This document shows positions 42,183 through 51,220 of a stretch of DNA of 64,000 nt, in pieces (positions within the stretch are counted from its first letter, which is position 1; every line of letters begins with the position of its first letter). This stretch comes from Blepharisma japonicum (taxonomy: Eukaryota; Ciliophora; Heterotrichea; Heterotrichida; Blepharismidae). Below the pieces are notes generated by a model that saw only the letters and a program-made list of their open reading frames with translations, was not told the DNA's origin and made no database searches. The position numbers and the translations under genes are program-made. The stretch spans positions 186,001-250,000 of the forward strand of contig CATKHK010000067.1 in assembly GCA_949751835.1 (NCBI GenBank), read 5' to 3'.

Positions 42183-44793
42183 CTATGAATAAAAAAACAT
42201 AGAAATCAGATGTTTTCTTTCAGATTCCAAAGTGTCCTCCTCATTCCTTCGAATCCCTTTAATTTCTATTTCTCCATTGTGTGTAAGCGGCTCAGTGAAC
42301 ACTTTTGCCAAGTAATTTGCTGTTAGCCCGTTATGAAGTCCGTTATCAATCAGATGCCTCAAAAAGTTGATAATTGCTAAAAAACAGCACTCCGCTACTG
42401 GGTCCAAATTTTGTAATAAATTTGCTCTTGCAGAAGCAAACGATGACGACTGGAAAACTTTGACACAGCCATCAATCAAATCTGATGGCAATAGTGGTTC
42501 ATCCAAGGACTCCAGAAATTCGAGCATCACAATGCTCATTGAAAACACATCGACATCTTCCCTAAAAGGTTCGCCAGAGTCCAATACATCTCTGATGTGC
42601 GCTTTTATTTCCAAAATCCCAGTCTCTTGGAATAATCCTTTTTCTCTTGACCCAAAATTTTTAATGAAATTAATCATTCTCAGAAGCTCTTTTGGGACTT
42701 CAATAACTGTATCTAATTGAGAAGCAACCCATTCCAGACGATTGGGAAGCAAAGTTATTGGGTAAGAAATTTTCACTAAATCCTGAATTTTTGCACCGAA
42801 GCAAGAACCTTTATAGTCTATCGAGACTTCAATCTATATAAAGTTTACATAATAGTCAGAGCCGCCAATGACTCCAAGTATAAAAATTAGTGATAGGTAA
42901 TCGTCGTCTTTATTCGCCAATCTTGACTGGTGTTTTCCAAAGTCTACAGTAATTATCAATTCTGTAGACTCGCCGGGCGATAAAGACCCAGTTGCTGGGC
43001 AAATGCTTAAATATGATTTATTTTTGGTTAATTCAGCATATTCTTTGATTTCAAAAATCGCGAATGAGTTCCCAGTATTTTCAATATTTAGTTTCTGAGA
43101 CTGCGGCACTTTGTATTTGACTCCTGGGAACTCCATGCTTATAGTTGACAAGGTCAGCTTTGGGAGAGCTTCATATTGGACTTCATCTATAATTTTATAA
43201 ATTTCATTACGAACTTTTTCTTTCAGCTCTGAATCTGCTTGCTTTACGCGGATAAGAAAGCTTGCAAATACTGGTTTGTGATCACTTTGGATTACATATG
43301 AACAAATTCCATATCTGATTAATTGTGCCTCACCTTTTCATAGAACTCTATCACATCATGAAGGGTCTCTTTTATTATTAGTATCAAATTTATTTGATCC
43401 AATATAATATTTAAAACTAGGAGGAAAGTCAATTTTTCCTTCTGAAAAATCAGCTAAAATCTGATTTGTCTTTTTTTCAATGTCAAATTGGTCGTAGCAT
43501 AGTAAATCATCATACTCTTGACTATTAAGTCTGGACAAGATTTCATCTGTATTAAGCTTATTTAGTCGATAATTCAAGTCTCCAGTTCAAAAAATATAAT
43601 CGTGCTCATATATTCCCTTTATTTCTTTATCATCTAATGTGAATTTCGCATACTTCAATATTGACTTCACATGGTGATTTCGCAGCCTTGTCTGGTGCTT
43701 GTGAGCAGCCAAATGGCAATTTATCACACAAATGGTGGAGTCAAAAAAGGAAAATCGTTGACAGATTGCGCCTTTATTCCCTGTGTAGCCTTTTAGGCCT
43801 AATTTCACGCATGAGTCTTTTATATTTGACAAGTATTCTTGCAAAGAGCTTTTCACGATAATTAAAGATAGCAATCCTACTAAACTTTGGTAACCAGCCT
43901 AATTAGACTTTACAACTACATAATCATTTCCAGGAAATGCCAAGTTGACTTGTTCACACAAGTGATTTGTTCATTCTCGCATCCTGGCTTCTGCTCCCAA
44001 CAAGTTTTTTGCAGTGAGCTCGCACATTTCTTGTAAGCAAATCAATAAAATATCAGGACTTTCTTCTGGAGAATCATATTTTTCACTCTGACACTTATAC
44101 CATAAAGACAGCTCTTCTTGAGGCTGAGTTCCTGCAGTATTTCATGTCCCCACCATGATCCTAATATTTCTCTTCTCTGTAAATTCGCTTTCTCGTTTCC
44201 TCAATTGTTCGTTGATGTAAAAGTCCATCGCCTCTTTTCCATAGTCTTCTGGATGTAGCATTGAACTCCTTTTGGTAGCAGCTTCCTCTTCTTCAGCGTT
44301 GACCATTTTTACCTGAGCAGGGATCATTTCTTCATAGAACCAGAGTCATTTATAAGATGTCGCATTTGAATTAAAAGGGTCTCGCTGGTATTTTATGGCC
44401 TCTTCTAAGTAATTTCCTATCAAATTGATGAACTCATTGCTGATGACTTTGATTTTCCACTCAGTTTCCAGATAATTCAGCCATTGAATCGTATAGCCTG
44501 TAGAAGTGTGAAATAATTTCAACTCTTTTGTCAAAGGAAAAGCTTGAATCAAGTCCAGTTTATTGTTCAAAGGATACATATTTCGCGGCCGGAACAAGAA
44601 AAGTCTACATGTGTCTTACGCATATTCACATTGGCTGGTTTTATTTCCTATTATAGAGAGGAAGAAATCCCTGAATTTATTTTTGTGAAAGAGAGAAATG
44701 GGTTCGACCTGAATTGGAGCTTACATGAAGAACAGTCTCAGAATCGCGGAGTTTGCTTTGAATTATTTTAGTTGAGGCAATAGTTTTACTCAT
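42183..44793 (-). CDS. OCRL: OCRL/INPP5B inositol polyphosphate 5-phosphatase
   Basis: After removal of four introns the protein has 849 aa, close to OCRL (901). The order is PH-like domain (about 1-150), 5-phosphatase (about 180-500), ASH domain (about 510-620) and RhoGAP-like domain (about 650-849). Catalytic motifs are intact: 'MVGTWNTAG', 'NCHLAAH', 'GDLNYRL', 'WCDRVLW', 'SDHKPV'. Four Trp in these regions are TGA. The RhoGAP Arg finger region reads 'GLFQETG', so the Arg is missing, as in OCRL. It dephosphorylates PI(4,5)P2 at endosomes, Golgi and cilium base; ASH-RhoGAP recruits Rabs and F&H-motif partners. Confidence 0.94.
42834..42848 (-). other. 15-nt intron (OCRL, intron 4)
   Basis: GTAAACTTTATATAG. 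Retention gives TAG at the end of the ASH domain; removal connects it to the RhoGAP part. Confidence 0.93.
43899..43913 (-). other. 15-nt intron (OCRL, intron 3)
   Basis: GTAAAGTCTAATTAG. Removal joins 'PGNDYVV' to 'AGYQSLVGLL' within the phosphatase domain. Confidence 0.93.
44605..44619 (-). other. 15-nt intron (OCRL, intron 2)
   Basis: GTAAGACACATGTAG. Removal gives 'QCEYALFLFRPRN' in the PH-like region. Confidence 0.92.
44709..44724 (-). other. 16-nt intron (OCRL, intron 1)
   Basis: GTAAGCTCCAATTCAG, the only 16-mer found. Its removal shifts the frame correctly and links the start 'MSKTIASTKII...' at 44793 to 'VEPISLFHKNKF'. Confidence 0.88.
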
Positions 44794-44881
44794 ATTTCTT
44801 ATATAAAAGTGAAAGAAATGAGAAATTTACGTCATTTAAATAATAAGAATATTCAGCGAGATCTTGCAGCTTATTATAAAA

Positions 44882-45055
44882 ATGTCAAAGTTATTTAACG
44901 CAATTGGACTCATGCTCGTGTTTGTCGGGGGCTATGTTGTTACTGATAAACTATTGCCAAAACCTAGCCCTAAGCCAGATCCCAATCACGACAACCAGTA
45001 TATTTACAAAGGAGTCAACGCTGCAACAAGTTCACAGATAACAAGAGTGAAGTAG
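44882..45055 (+). CDS. Tiny single-TM protein, 57 aa
   Basis: The ATG is at 44882. One hydrophobic segment ('AIGLMLVFVGGYVVTDKLL') is followed by a Pro/Lys hinge (PKPSPKPDPN) and a polar tail ending in TRVK. It may be a small organellar subunit, but no family is recognised. The next co-oriented gene starts 44 bases after its stop. Confidence 0.5.
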   Translation: MSKLFNAIGLMLVFVGGYVVTDKLLPKPSPKPDPNHDNQYIYKGVNAATSSQITRVK

Positions 45056-45099
45056 CTAATTTTAAAATAGGCTTTTTTAATTCATTTGTTAATTTAATA

Positions 45100-45852
45100 A
45101 TGAAATACGATGTGAAGATCTTTTGCCTCAGTCAACAGATATGATTATATATTTTCCTTGCTTTTCAACTACTATTAATTTCATTATCCATTGGCAGTGT
45201 TTTTACTAGCCATTGAGTTAAACAAGGCAAAGACAATACTAAATGACAAGGAGGGATTTCAAGCTGCACTAGTGGCCCATCTGAATGACAAGGGAAAACT
45301 TATGCAACTTTAGCTGAAAATCTCTGTGGTAAGGATGATGATTTCGATAAAGCCATGTGCTATACTTTTGAACATTTAAGGGATGCTGGACTTTCTTTTA
45401 TTATTTTGGAAATCTCCACAATTTTATTTACGTGCACATGACTAGTTGTTTTGCTTTTTATTTTATTTGGGAATAAGACAATAAAGGCGTGGCTGCAAGT
45501 TATTTTCCCATTATTTGGGCTTGGAAGTCATATAATTGGGCTGATTTTATGAAGCACAGTTGCACACTCAAGCTTCGGCGCTGATTGTGAAGAAGTTATC
45601 AAAGATGATAACCCTCCTGAACTCTGCTGTACCGATGGACCGGCAATAGCTATCTCCTTATGTATAATATACGGACTGTCAATAATTCTTTATTTTATAT
45701 TAATTTATTACCAATCCAAAAAAACAGAAGAAGAAACGCCTATTCCTGACTTAATGTCTCAAAGATACGAAGGCCGGCACAAATGGAATAGCAGTGCCAA
45801 ATATTCAATGGAGCTTGAAATGCACTCAGAAGAGAGCAAAGACGAAGGTTAA
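45100..45852 (+). CDS. Four-TM (claudin/tetraspan-like) membrane protein
   Basis: A 250-aa protein is visible only when six in-frame TGA codons are read as Trp; under the standard code the region looks empty. TM1 is 'LYIFLAFQLLLISLSIGSVF'. A first extracellular loop with Trp, Gly and Cys pairs follows ('WVKQGKDNTKWQGGISSCTSG...LCG...MCY'), then TM2 'ILFTCTWLVVLLFILFG', TM3 'VIFPLFGLGSHIIGLILW', a short Cys-containing loop ('DCEEVIKDDNPPELCC') and TM4 'AIAISLCIIYGLSIILYFILIYY'. The C-terminal tail is acidic. The layout is that of the claudin/PMP22/stargazin superfamily; the exact family is not recognised. Confidence 0.75.
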
Positions 45853-46044
45853 TAACCTTACAATAATATTTTCTCTTAGAAATTAGGCTACCATCATTAG
45901 ACTATAGAACCTTTTTTGGTGTATTTATAAGGCTTAAACTTATCTAGATTATTAACAGTTTTCTGATATTAAAAAAATTCATGCTCTAAGGGCAAAGAAA
46001 TTTCAGTTTCTGAATAATACCAATCTAGATTTCCAATAATTAAA

Positions 46045-46881
46045 ATGGTAGATCAAGCCAGAATTCGCGTGGCCTTGTTTAAGAACGAGCATCACCCAAC
46101 GATCAGCGAACAAATTTTGATCGACCCCAGGATGGAAAAAGAAGAATTATTGAACTTGTGCTCTGAAAAGCTTGGAATCCGGGCCAGAAAGATTTTTAAT
46201 GAGGCTGGTGTTTTGCTTAACTCCTTTGGAAACCTCTCAGATGGAGCTCATCTCTATATTTCTCAAGGGGAAAATTTTCAAGTGGCCATAAGCGAAAGTA
46301 ATCAAACAAAACAAAGCAAAAAATATGTGATCGCAATGCTTGGAGCAGCTGCTGTGGGGAAATCGGCTGTCACCATGAGATATGTATCAAATAAGTTTGT
46401 GAGAGACTATGATCCCACGATAGAAAATTATTACACTAAGACAACTCAAATTGAAGGAGAACCTACAGTGATTTCAATTTTAGACACCGCAGGTATGGAG
46501 GATTATTATCCGCTTATAGATGACTGGATCGACAAAAAAGATGGTTTTGTCCTGGTCTACTCAGTTGATGTCCCTGACTCACTCAACAGACTCAAATATT
46601 TCCATGAAAAAATCCTCCATCGGTATTCACATCAGGGCAACAAAGGCCCAGTCATAGTGATGGCTGCCAATAAGGTTGATTTACCTACCAGAAACATCAG
46701 TGCAGAGGAAGGCAGGAAGTTCGCTGAAAACTTGGGAGTCAGACATATAGAAGTATCTGCTGCCACCTCTGCAGGAATTGACGAAGTTTTTGCCTCAATT
46801 GTTAAGGAGCTCAGATCCAGAAGAGTTGTTGACCGCCCCTCCAAAAAAGAGCCATGGTATAAAAAGTGCACACTTCTTTAG
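46045..46881 (+). CDS. Atypical Ras/Rap GTPase with N-terminal ubiquitin-like domain
   Basis: The 278-aa protein has an N-terminal 80 residues that look like a DCX/KHA ubiquitin-like fold ('RVALFKNEHHP...LLNLCSEKLGIRARKIFNEAGVLLNSFGNLSDGAHLYIS'). The G domain follows at about 92-265: P loop G-A-A-A-V-G-K-S, switch I 'RDYDPTIENYY' (Ras effector core), DTAGMEDY, NKVD, and SAATS in place of SAK. Compared with Ras, Gly12 and Gly13 are both Ala, Gln61 is Met and Lys147 is Ala. In human Ras, changes at 12, 13 and 61 block GTP hydrolysis, so slow hydrolysis is inferred. The CAAX box is CTLL, predicting geranylgeranylation. Confidence 0.88.
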   Translation: MVDQARIRVALFKNEHHPTISEQILIDPRMEKEELLNLCSEKLGIRARKIFNEAGVLLNSFGNLSDGAHLYISQGENFQVAISESNQTKQSKKYVIAMLGAAAVGKSAVTMRYVSNKFVRDYDPTIENYYTKTTQIEGEPTVISILDTAGMEDYYPLIDDWIDKKDGFVLVYSVDVPDSLNRLKYFHEKILHRYSHQGNKGPVIVMAANKVDLPTRNISAEEGRKFAENLGVRHIEVSAATSAGIDEVFASIVKELRSRRVVDRPSKKEPWYKKCTLL

Positions 46882-46967
46882 TGTCAATAAATTATAAGAA
46901 TAGCTATAGATATGATTCACGATTCTATCAGTTGAATTCTTTTCAAATTTCTTTATAAACAATTAAA

Positions 46968-47696
46968 ATGTCCTTAAAACGCCTATCTTTTCTCATCTCA
47001 ATCTCAGTTTCTCTAGCGACGATTTGTTCGAAGTCAGACTTTTCCCCTCTAAATGAAGTTGCAAATTTTACGCTGGCAGCTTTGCCTTATGATTATGATG
47101 CTTTGGACCCAACTATTTGGTCTGGCCATCTCTATTATCACTATGCTCGTGAGCACGCTTATCGTCTTAACTCATTGAATGCTATATGTACAAATAACAC
47201 AAATTATCAAAAATTAAAGGTAACTGATCTTTTGATACAATATGGGGCTACAGATGAAGCACTAGGAAGATTCGCTGGAGGACATTATGGCCATTCTTTG
47301 TTTTGGTGGACACTTATAGAGTCCTCGTGCTCTGGGAATGGGCCAACTGGAAAACTATTCAATGATATTAAAAGTGCTTGGGGAAGCTATAACGAGTTTG
47401 TGGAAGAATTCACAGAGAAAGCTAATTCAGTTTTTGGGTCTGGATGGGTGTGGCTTTCAGTGAATAGCAACAATGGAAATTTAGTTATAGAGACAGTTGA
47501 GGATGATAATTCTCCTCTAGCTGGAGGAGAAAGCTACCCTTTTCTCGGAATTGATATGTGGGAGCACGCTTACTATATTTCTTACTTATATGACCCGTTC
47601 GACTGGATTGAGCATTGGTGGACTATCATTGACTGGGAACTAGTTGAGTACTGGTATGAACAATATGCAAGCCAGAAAACTCCAGTACCTGTCTAA
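46968..47696 (+). CDS. SOD: Secreted Fe/Mn superoxide dismutase
   Basis: The 242-aa protein has an N-terminal signal-like segment ('RLSFLISISVSLATICS') and then an Fe/Mn-SOD fold: 'ALPYDYDALDP', first metal His in 'LYYHYAREHA', second in 'GGHYGHSLFWW', and Asp/His in 'GIDMWEHAYYISY'. All four metal ligands are present. The replacement of the usual N-H by G-G-H-Y-G-H near the second His and the extra C-terminal Trp/Tyr-rich segment ('DWIEHWWTIIDWELVEYW') are unusual. Metal preference cannot be assigned. Targeting to a secretory compartment or the outside is inferred from the leader. Confidence 0.85.
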   Translation: MSLKRLSFLISISVSLATICSKSDFSPLNEVANFTLAALPYDYDALDPTIWSGHLYYHYAREHAYRLNSLNAICTNNTNYQKLKVTDLLIQYGATDEALGRFAGGHYGHSLFWWTLIESSCSGNGPTGKLFNDIKSAWGSYNEFVEEFTEKANSVFGSGWVWLSVNSNNGNLVIETVEDDNSPLAGGESYPFLGIDMWEHAYYISYLYDPFDWIEHWWTIIDWELVEYWYEQYASQKTPVPV

Positions 47697-47720
47697 ATTT
47701 TTATAAGAGCTCTTATGCAT

Positions 47721-47960
47721 TTAATTTTCAATTAACTTTAACTCGATTTCCAAAACACTGCAGTTCCCATTTAAATACGTTTTGTTGTGTTGCGTGATAC
47801 TTGGAAATTTGTTTTTCAACTGCTCAGCTAGCGTCACTGCTTTCACGGATGCCAAGTTGTCTCCTATTATCGTTATTTTTTTGGTTTCTTTTAGAGCTAG
47901 TTCAGCTTGATCAATGATTCTTGAGATTTTTGTAGTTTTGGAAAGAGAGAAAGTCGCCAT
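47721..47960 (-). CDS. Alba-domain RNA/DNA-binding protein
   Basis: The 79-aa protein covers one Alba/Rpp20-25-like domain: 'TKISRIIDQAELALKETKKITIIGDNLASVKAVTLAEQLKNKFPSITQ', with the conserved helix 'A..KAV.LAE.LK' and a final strand 'SVLEIELKLIEN'. Such proteins bind RNA in RNase P/MRP or mRNPs. It starts only 5 bases after the stop of the co-oriented gene at 47966. Confidence 0.75.
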   Translation of the reverse strand: MATFSLSKTTKISRIIDQAELALKETKKITIIGDNLASVKAVTLAEQLKNKFPSITQHNKTYLNGNCSVLEIELKLIEN

Positions 47961-47965
47961 GATAA

Positions 47966-48373
47966 TTATTCAATTAATTTATTAAAGTGATCAAGGATTT
48001 CTTGCAAATTTTGAATTGAAGAAGAATATTGAGATAGTTCTTTGTGTGAAAGAGGCGCAAAGGTATTAGAAATCTGCTGAAGCAAAAGATATTTATCCAT
48101 TGCAGTCAGGCATAAATTATCATCACCAAGAGATCCAAGTGTTTTTAGGTTTTCAGGGTCTATAATTCCTCATTTAGCGTGAACTGTGTTTATAAGTGAA
48201 TTCCCATGCCCGAAAAGTTTGATATAAATTGCTTTGGGGCTTGGAGTTTCTAAAAATACTCGATTATAAGGTGGAGTTTTAGAAACCTGTGGGATATATC
48301 CTAATTCAGTGCATCTGCTACATATATAAGTCCCAGTCAGCCTAACAAGCTCTTCAATGCTGAGTTTTTGCAT
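47966..48373 (-). CDS. Hypothetical protein, 135 aa
   Basis: The frame runs from ATG 48373 to TAA 47966, with one TGA(Trp) at 48170. The N-terminal part has 'YICSRCTELGYIP' (a CxxC pair), then a beta-rich segment ('RVFLETPSPKAIYIKLFGHGNS'); the C-terminal half is helical and leucine-rich ('LCLTAMDKYLLLQQISNTF...LQEILDHFNKLIE'). No family is recognised. Its start faces the divergent gene at 48407 across 33 bases, and its stop lies 5 bases before the Alba ATG. Confidence 0.6.
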
Positions 48374-48406
48374 TTTATTTATCCATCTTCATTCGCATAA
48401 ATTTAA

Positions 48407-49594
48407 ATGGAATCATTTCGCACACAATTGGTCGGCATCAGTGCTTTTCCCGTGCTGGAGAACCAAATTGTCAATTCCAAGACTCAAGCTTTATTAAGAA
48501 AATCTAGCCAAAACCTAATAATTGCTTCCACAAACCCATCAAATTTGGTTGAGCCAACAAGACTTGGTGAAAGATTTGCCCCAGATAGCTGTGTAGAAGG
48601 TGGAAATTTAAGATACGTGTGGGGGAATGGGCTAATTGAAAACACTCATAGGCCAACTGAGCTTTATCAGCTGGAAAAAAGCCAATCTGAAACATCAAAT
48701 GAGTATGTGAATAATGATTACCCTAAAATCAAAATGGTTATCCCGCAACTTATAGTAAGAGAAAGGCCAGGAATAACAACACTGTCTTTAAGATCTCAAA
48801 CAGTCCCTGCCAATTATTTTTCAAATGACGAAATCGTGGAAGAAGCGCCGAAGTCCAAAACTATTGAAGTTTCAATGCCAACTGAAAAGAACTTGTCAAC
48901 ATCTCAGAATTCCTCTTCGTTGAGGAGCTCTTCAAATAATAAATCAAGGTCAAGTATTAGCAAGACAAGCAAATCCAATTCACAAACCCAGCTCTCCTCA
49001 TCTTCCCGGCAAGAGAAATCATCACTAATTCCAACGAAAAAACGACCTAAAAAATCAAAGAAAGCAATTTTGAAGAAAACTGAAAAAGAAGTCCCAAGTA
49101 TTGCAATCCCTGAAGCCTCCCCAGAAAATCCTTCTTCACTTAGTGCAAGTGCAAGCAGAAAAACAGTCACTTGGAGCGAGCCTTATAGTGATAATCGTGA
49201 TACTATTAAAGAAGAGTATGAAGAAAAGAGAAAACAGCTGTTTGAGAACCATAAAAAATATCCCAGCTATTTTAAAGAAAAGGACCCACACAAGGATTCA
49301 ATAGAGAAACTAGAAAAAATAATAAGCGAACAAAATACGTTAGTAAAAAGCCTTGACAGCGGACTTTCAGGTTCAAGCCAAAGCTCTAAGTACCAAAAAA
49401 CGTATGAAGAGCTGGAAAAAGAAATAGAAAGTATTAAAGAGCTTCTCAACGAAAGAGAAGAAAAATTCAAAAGCAGTAGCAGCTATAGCAAAGATGAAGA
49501 AGAAATCAGTGATTTGTCATATTCATCTGATGAGCCTAGAAAAGAAGAGTTCGAAGATTGGCTTTCCCCTAGGTTTCCAGAAGATAGACCTTAA
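48407..49594 (+). CDS. Ser-rich disordered protein with coiled coil
   Basis: The 395-aa protein has residues about 1-130 of moderately ordered type ('ERFAPDSCVEGGNLRYVWGNGLIENTHRPTELYQL'). A long Ser/Lys-rich, probably phosphorylated disordered region follows (about 150-270, 'SSSNNKSRSSISKTSKSNSQ', 'KKRPKKSKKAILKKTEKE'), then a short coiled coil ('EELEKEIESIKELLNEREEKF'). The tail is acidic. No TGA, no TM; a nuclear or cytoskeletal role is only a guess. Confidence 0.65.
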   Translation: MESFRTQLVGISAFPVLENQIVNSKTQALLRKSSQNLIIASTNPSNLVEPTRLGERFAPDSCVEGGNLRYVWGNGLIENTHRPTELYQLEKSQSETSNEYVNNDYPKIKMVIPQLIVRERPGITTLSLRSQTVPANYFSNDEIVEEAPKSKTIEVSMPTEKNLSTSQNSSSLRSSSNNKSRSSISKTSKSNSQTQLSSSSRQEKSSLIPTKKRPKKSKKAILKKTEKEVPSIAIPEASPENPSSLSASASRKTVTWSEPYSDNRDTIKEEYEEKRKQLFENHKKYPSYFKEKDPHKDSIEKLEKIISEQNTLVKSLDSGLSGSSQSSKYQKTYEELEKEIESIKELLNEREEKFKSSSSYSKDEEEISDLSYSSDEPRKEEFEDWLSPRFPEDRP

Positions 49595-49620
49595 TAGTGT
49601 TAATCTATATCTATTATTTA

Positions 49621-51195
49621 TTACTCTATCAATGTTTTTTCACACCTTAAAAAGTCACCTTCAATGACCTCTTCTACTCCAAAAAAGTTTTCAATTATAG
49701 TCTGACATGCATTACATACAATTTCATTACTGTGATTTTGTGCTTTTTCTAACGCATCCAGACATCCAGAATAATCAAAAAGCTGTGTAATTGGATTTAC
49801 TTCGTAATTCTCTCCTGCTTTTAACAAATAATAGCAAATTTCTAATATGTTGACCAAATATTCTTGATTGGGATCTGCAAGGGCTGCAGCTAAGCTGAGG
49901 AAAATGTTGTGGGCAATAATTTTCATTTTCCCCGCATCCTCTGTATTATGCATTGCATTGGTAAAGACATAGGATGCATATAGTCTGACTTCATAAGAAT
50001 AGTCTAATAGACCTCGTATAGCCACGTTTAAAAATTCATGATCAAGGAATTTTTCACATTGCTTTTCTGTACCTCCTGCAATATTTCCTATAATCCAGAA
50101 AATATTTTTCCTGATTTTTCAGGAAGGATGATCTGAAAGAGGTAGTAACAGGTCTAATATTCTTTCATCAAGCATTGTCTGCGTTTGAAGATTTGTGCCA
50201 GCACAAATATTTCCAATTAAAGTTATACTTGAATGAAGAAGGGCTTCGTCAGAAGACTTTAAGTTTGCCAAAACATAGGGAACAAAGCCTTGATCAATAA
50301 CAAATTGCACTTTTGCATTTTCTATGTGAGAAATTTTACAAAGAGCTTCTAAACAGTAGCATTTCATCTCATTGTTTTCTATAGAGATCATTGTACGTAA
50401 AATAATTAGTAATTTTCTGAGATCTGTTGGAGGAATTGAAGCTCAGGCATTTGAAATGTTTACTAAGCATCACAAAGCAACTTTTTTTATTTCCAAACTT
50501 TCTATGTTTGCTTCAATAAGGAACTCATATATAGCTCCAATTACTCCCTTATTAATTAATAAACTTGAATACTCCATTTCATCACCTGCAATATTTGCAA
50601 GGGCCCAGAAAATATGTTCAGCTACAGCCATCGATTTCAAACACAATGCATTCAAAATTTTTTCCAATCCTCCTAATTTTACAAAGCATTCAGTAAACTC
50701 AATCGGCCCAGAGAGGATATTGCAAATAATTCAAGTTGAATCATACACAGCCTGCTCTCCAATCTGAAAATCTACAAATTCAATTAAAACCTTCAAGAAA
50801 TTTTCATCCAGGTTTTCATGAAACAGCAAGAAAAATCGATCTAGCGATATCCAATTTTTAAACATATCCAAAATCATTAAGCTTTCACTCTCGATTTTAT
50901 TTTCAATAAAAATCGATTTCAAAATCTCAAATTTTTGCTTGAAAGGCTTATCTCCATTCAATTCAGGGTAAAACTCTACTAAAGGCTCCACCTTCAAGTT
51001 GAATTCTGAAGTAATATCAACTTGCTGAGGATTATCAATAAGATATCGCTTTTTAGCTCTGGTCTCATTTCGCTTTTCCCTTCGCAGATTCACAGAAAAA
51101 GTTTCATGCTTCTTTTTAAGCTCGTCAGGGAGAATTGCTTGAAAATTCTGGAGTCTTTTCTCAAACCTATTTGGCTCTTCCAATAACCCCGCCAT
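49621..51195 (-). CDS. KPNA: Importin alpha (karyopherin alpha)
   Basis: The 524-aa protein has the expected length. The N-terminal IBB domain is basic ('RFEKRLQNF...VNLRREKRNETRAKKR'), followed by about ten armadillo repeats with typical Trp/Asn positions ('AEHIFWALANIAGD', 'WCLVNISNAW', 'SSITLIGNICAG', 'WKIRKNIFWIIGNIAGG'). Several of the structural Trp residues are TGA (50731, 50470, 50443, 50119). It binds classical NLS cargo and importin beta for nuclear import, including possible import into both ciliate nuclei. The acidic CAS-binding C-terminus is short. Confidence 0.93.
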
Positions 51196-51220
51196 TTAAA
51201 TAAGAAATTGTATAAATGTT

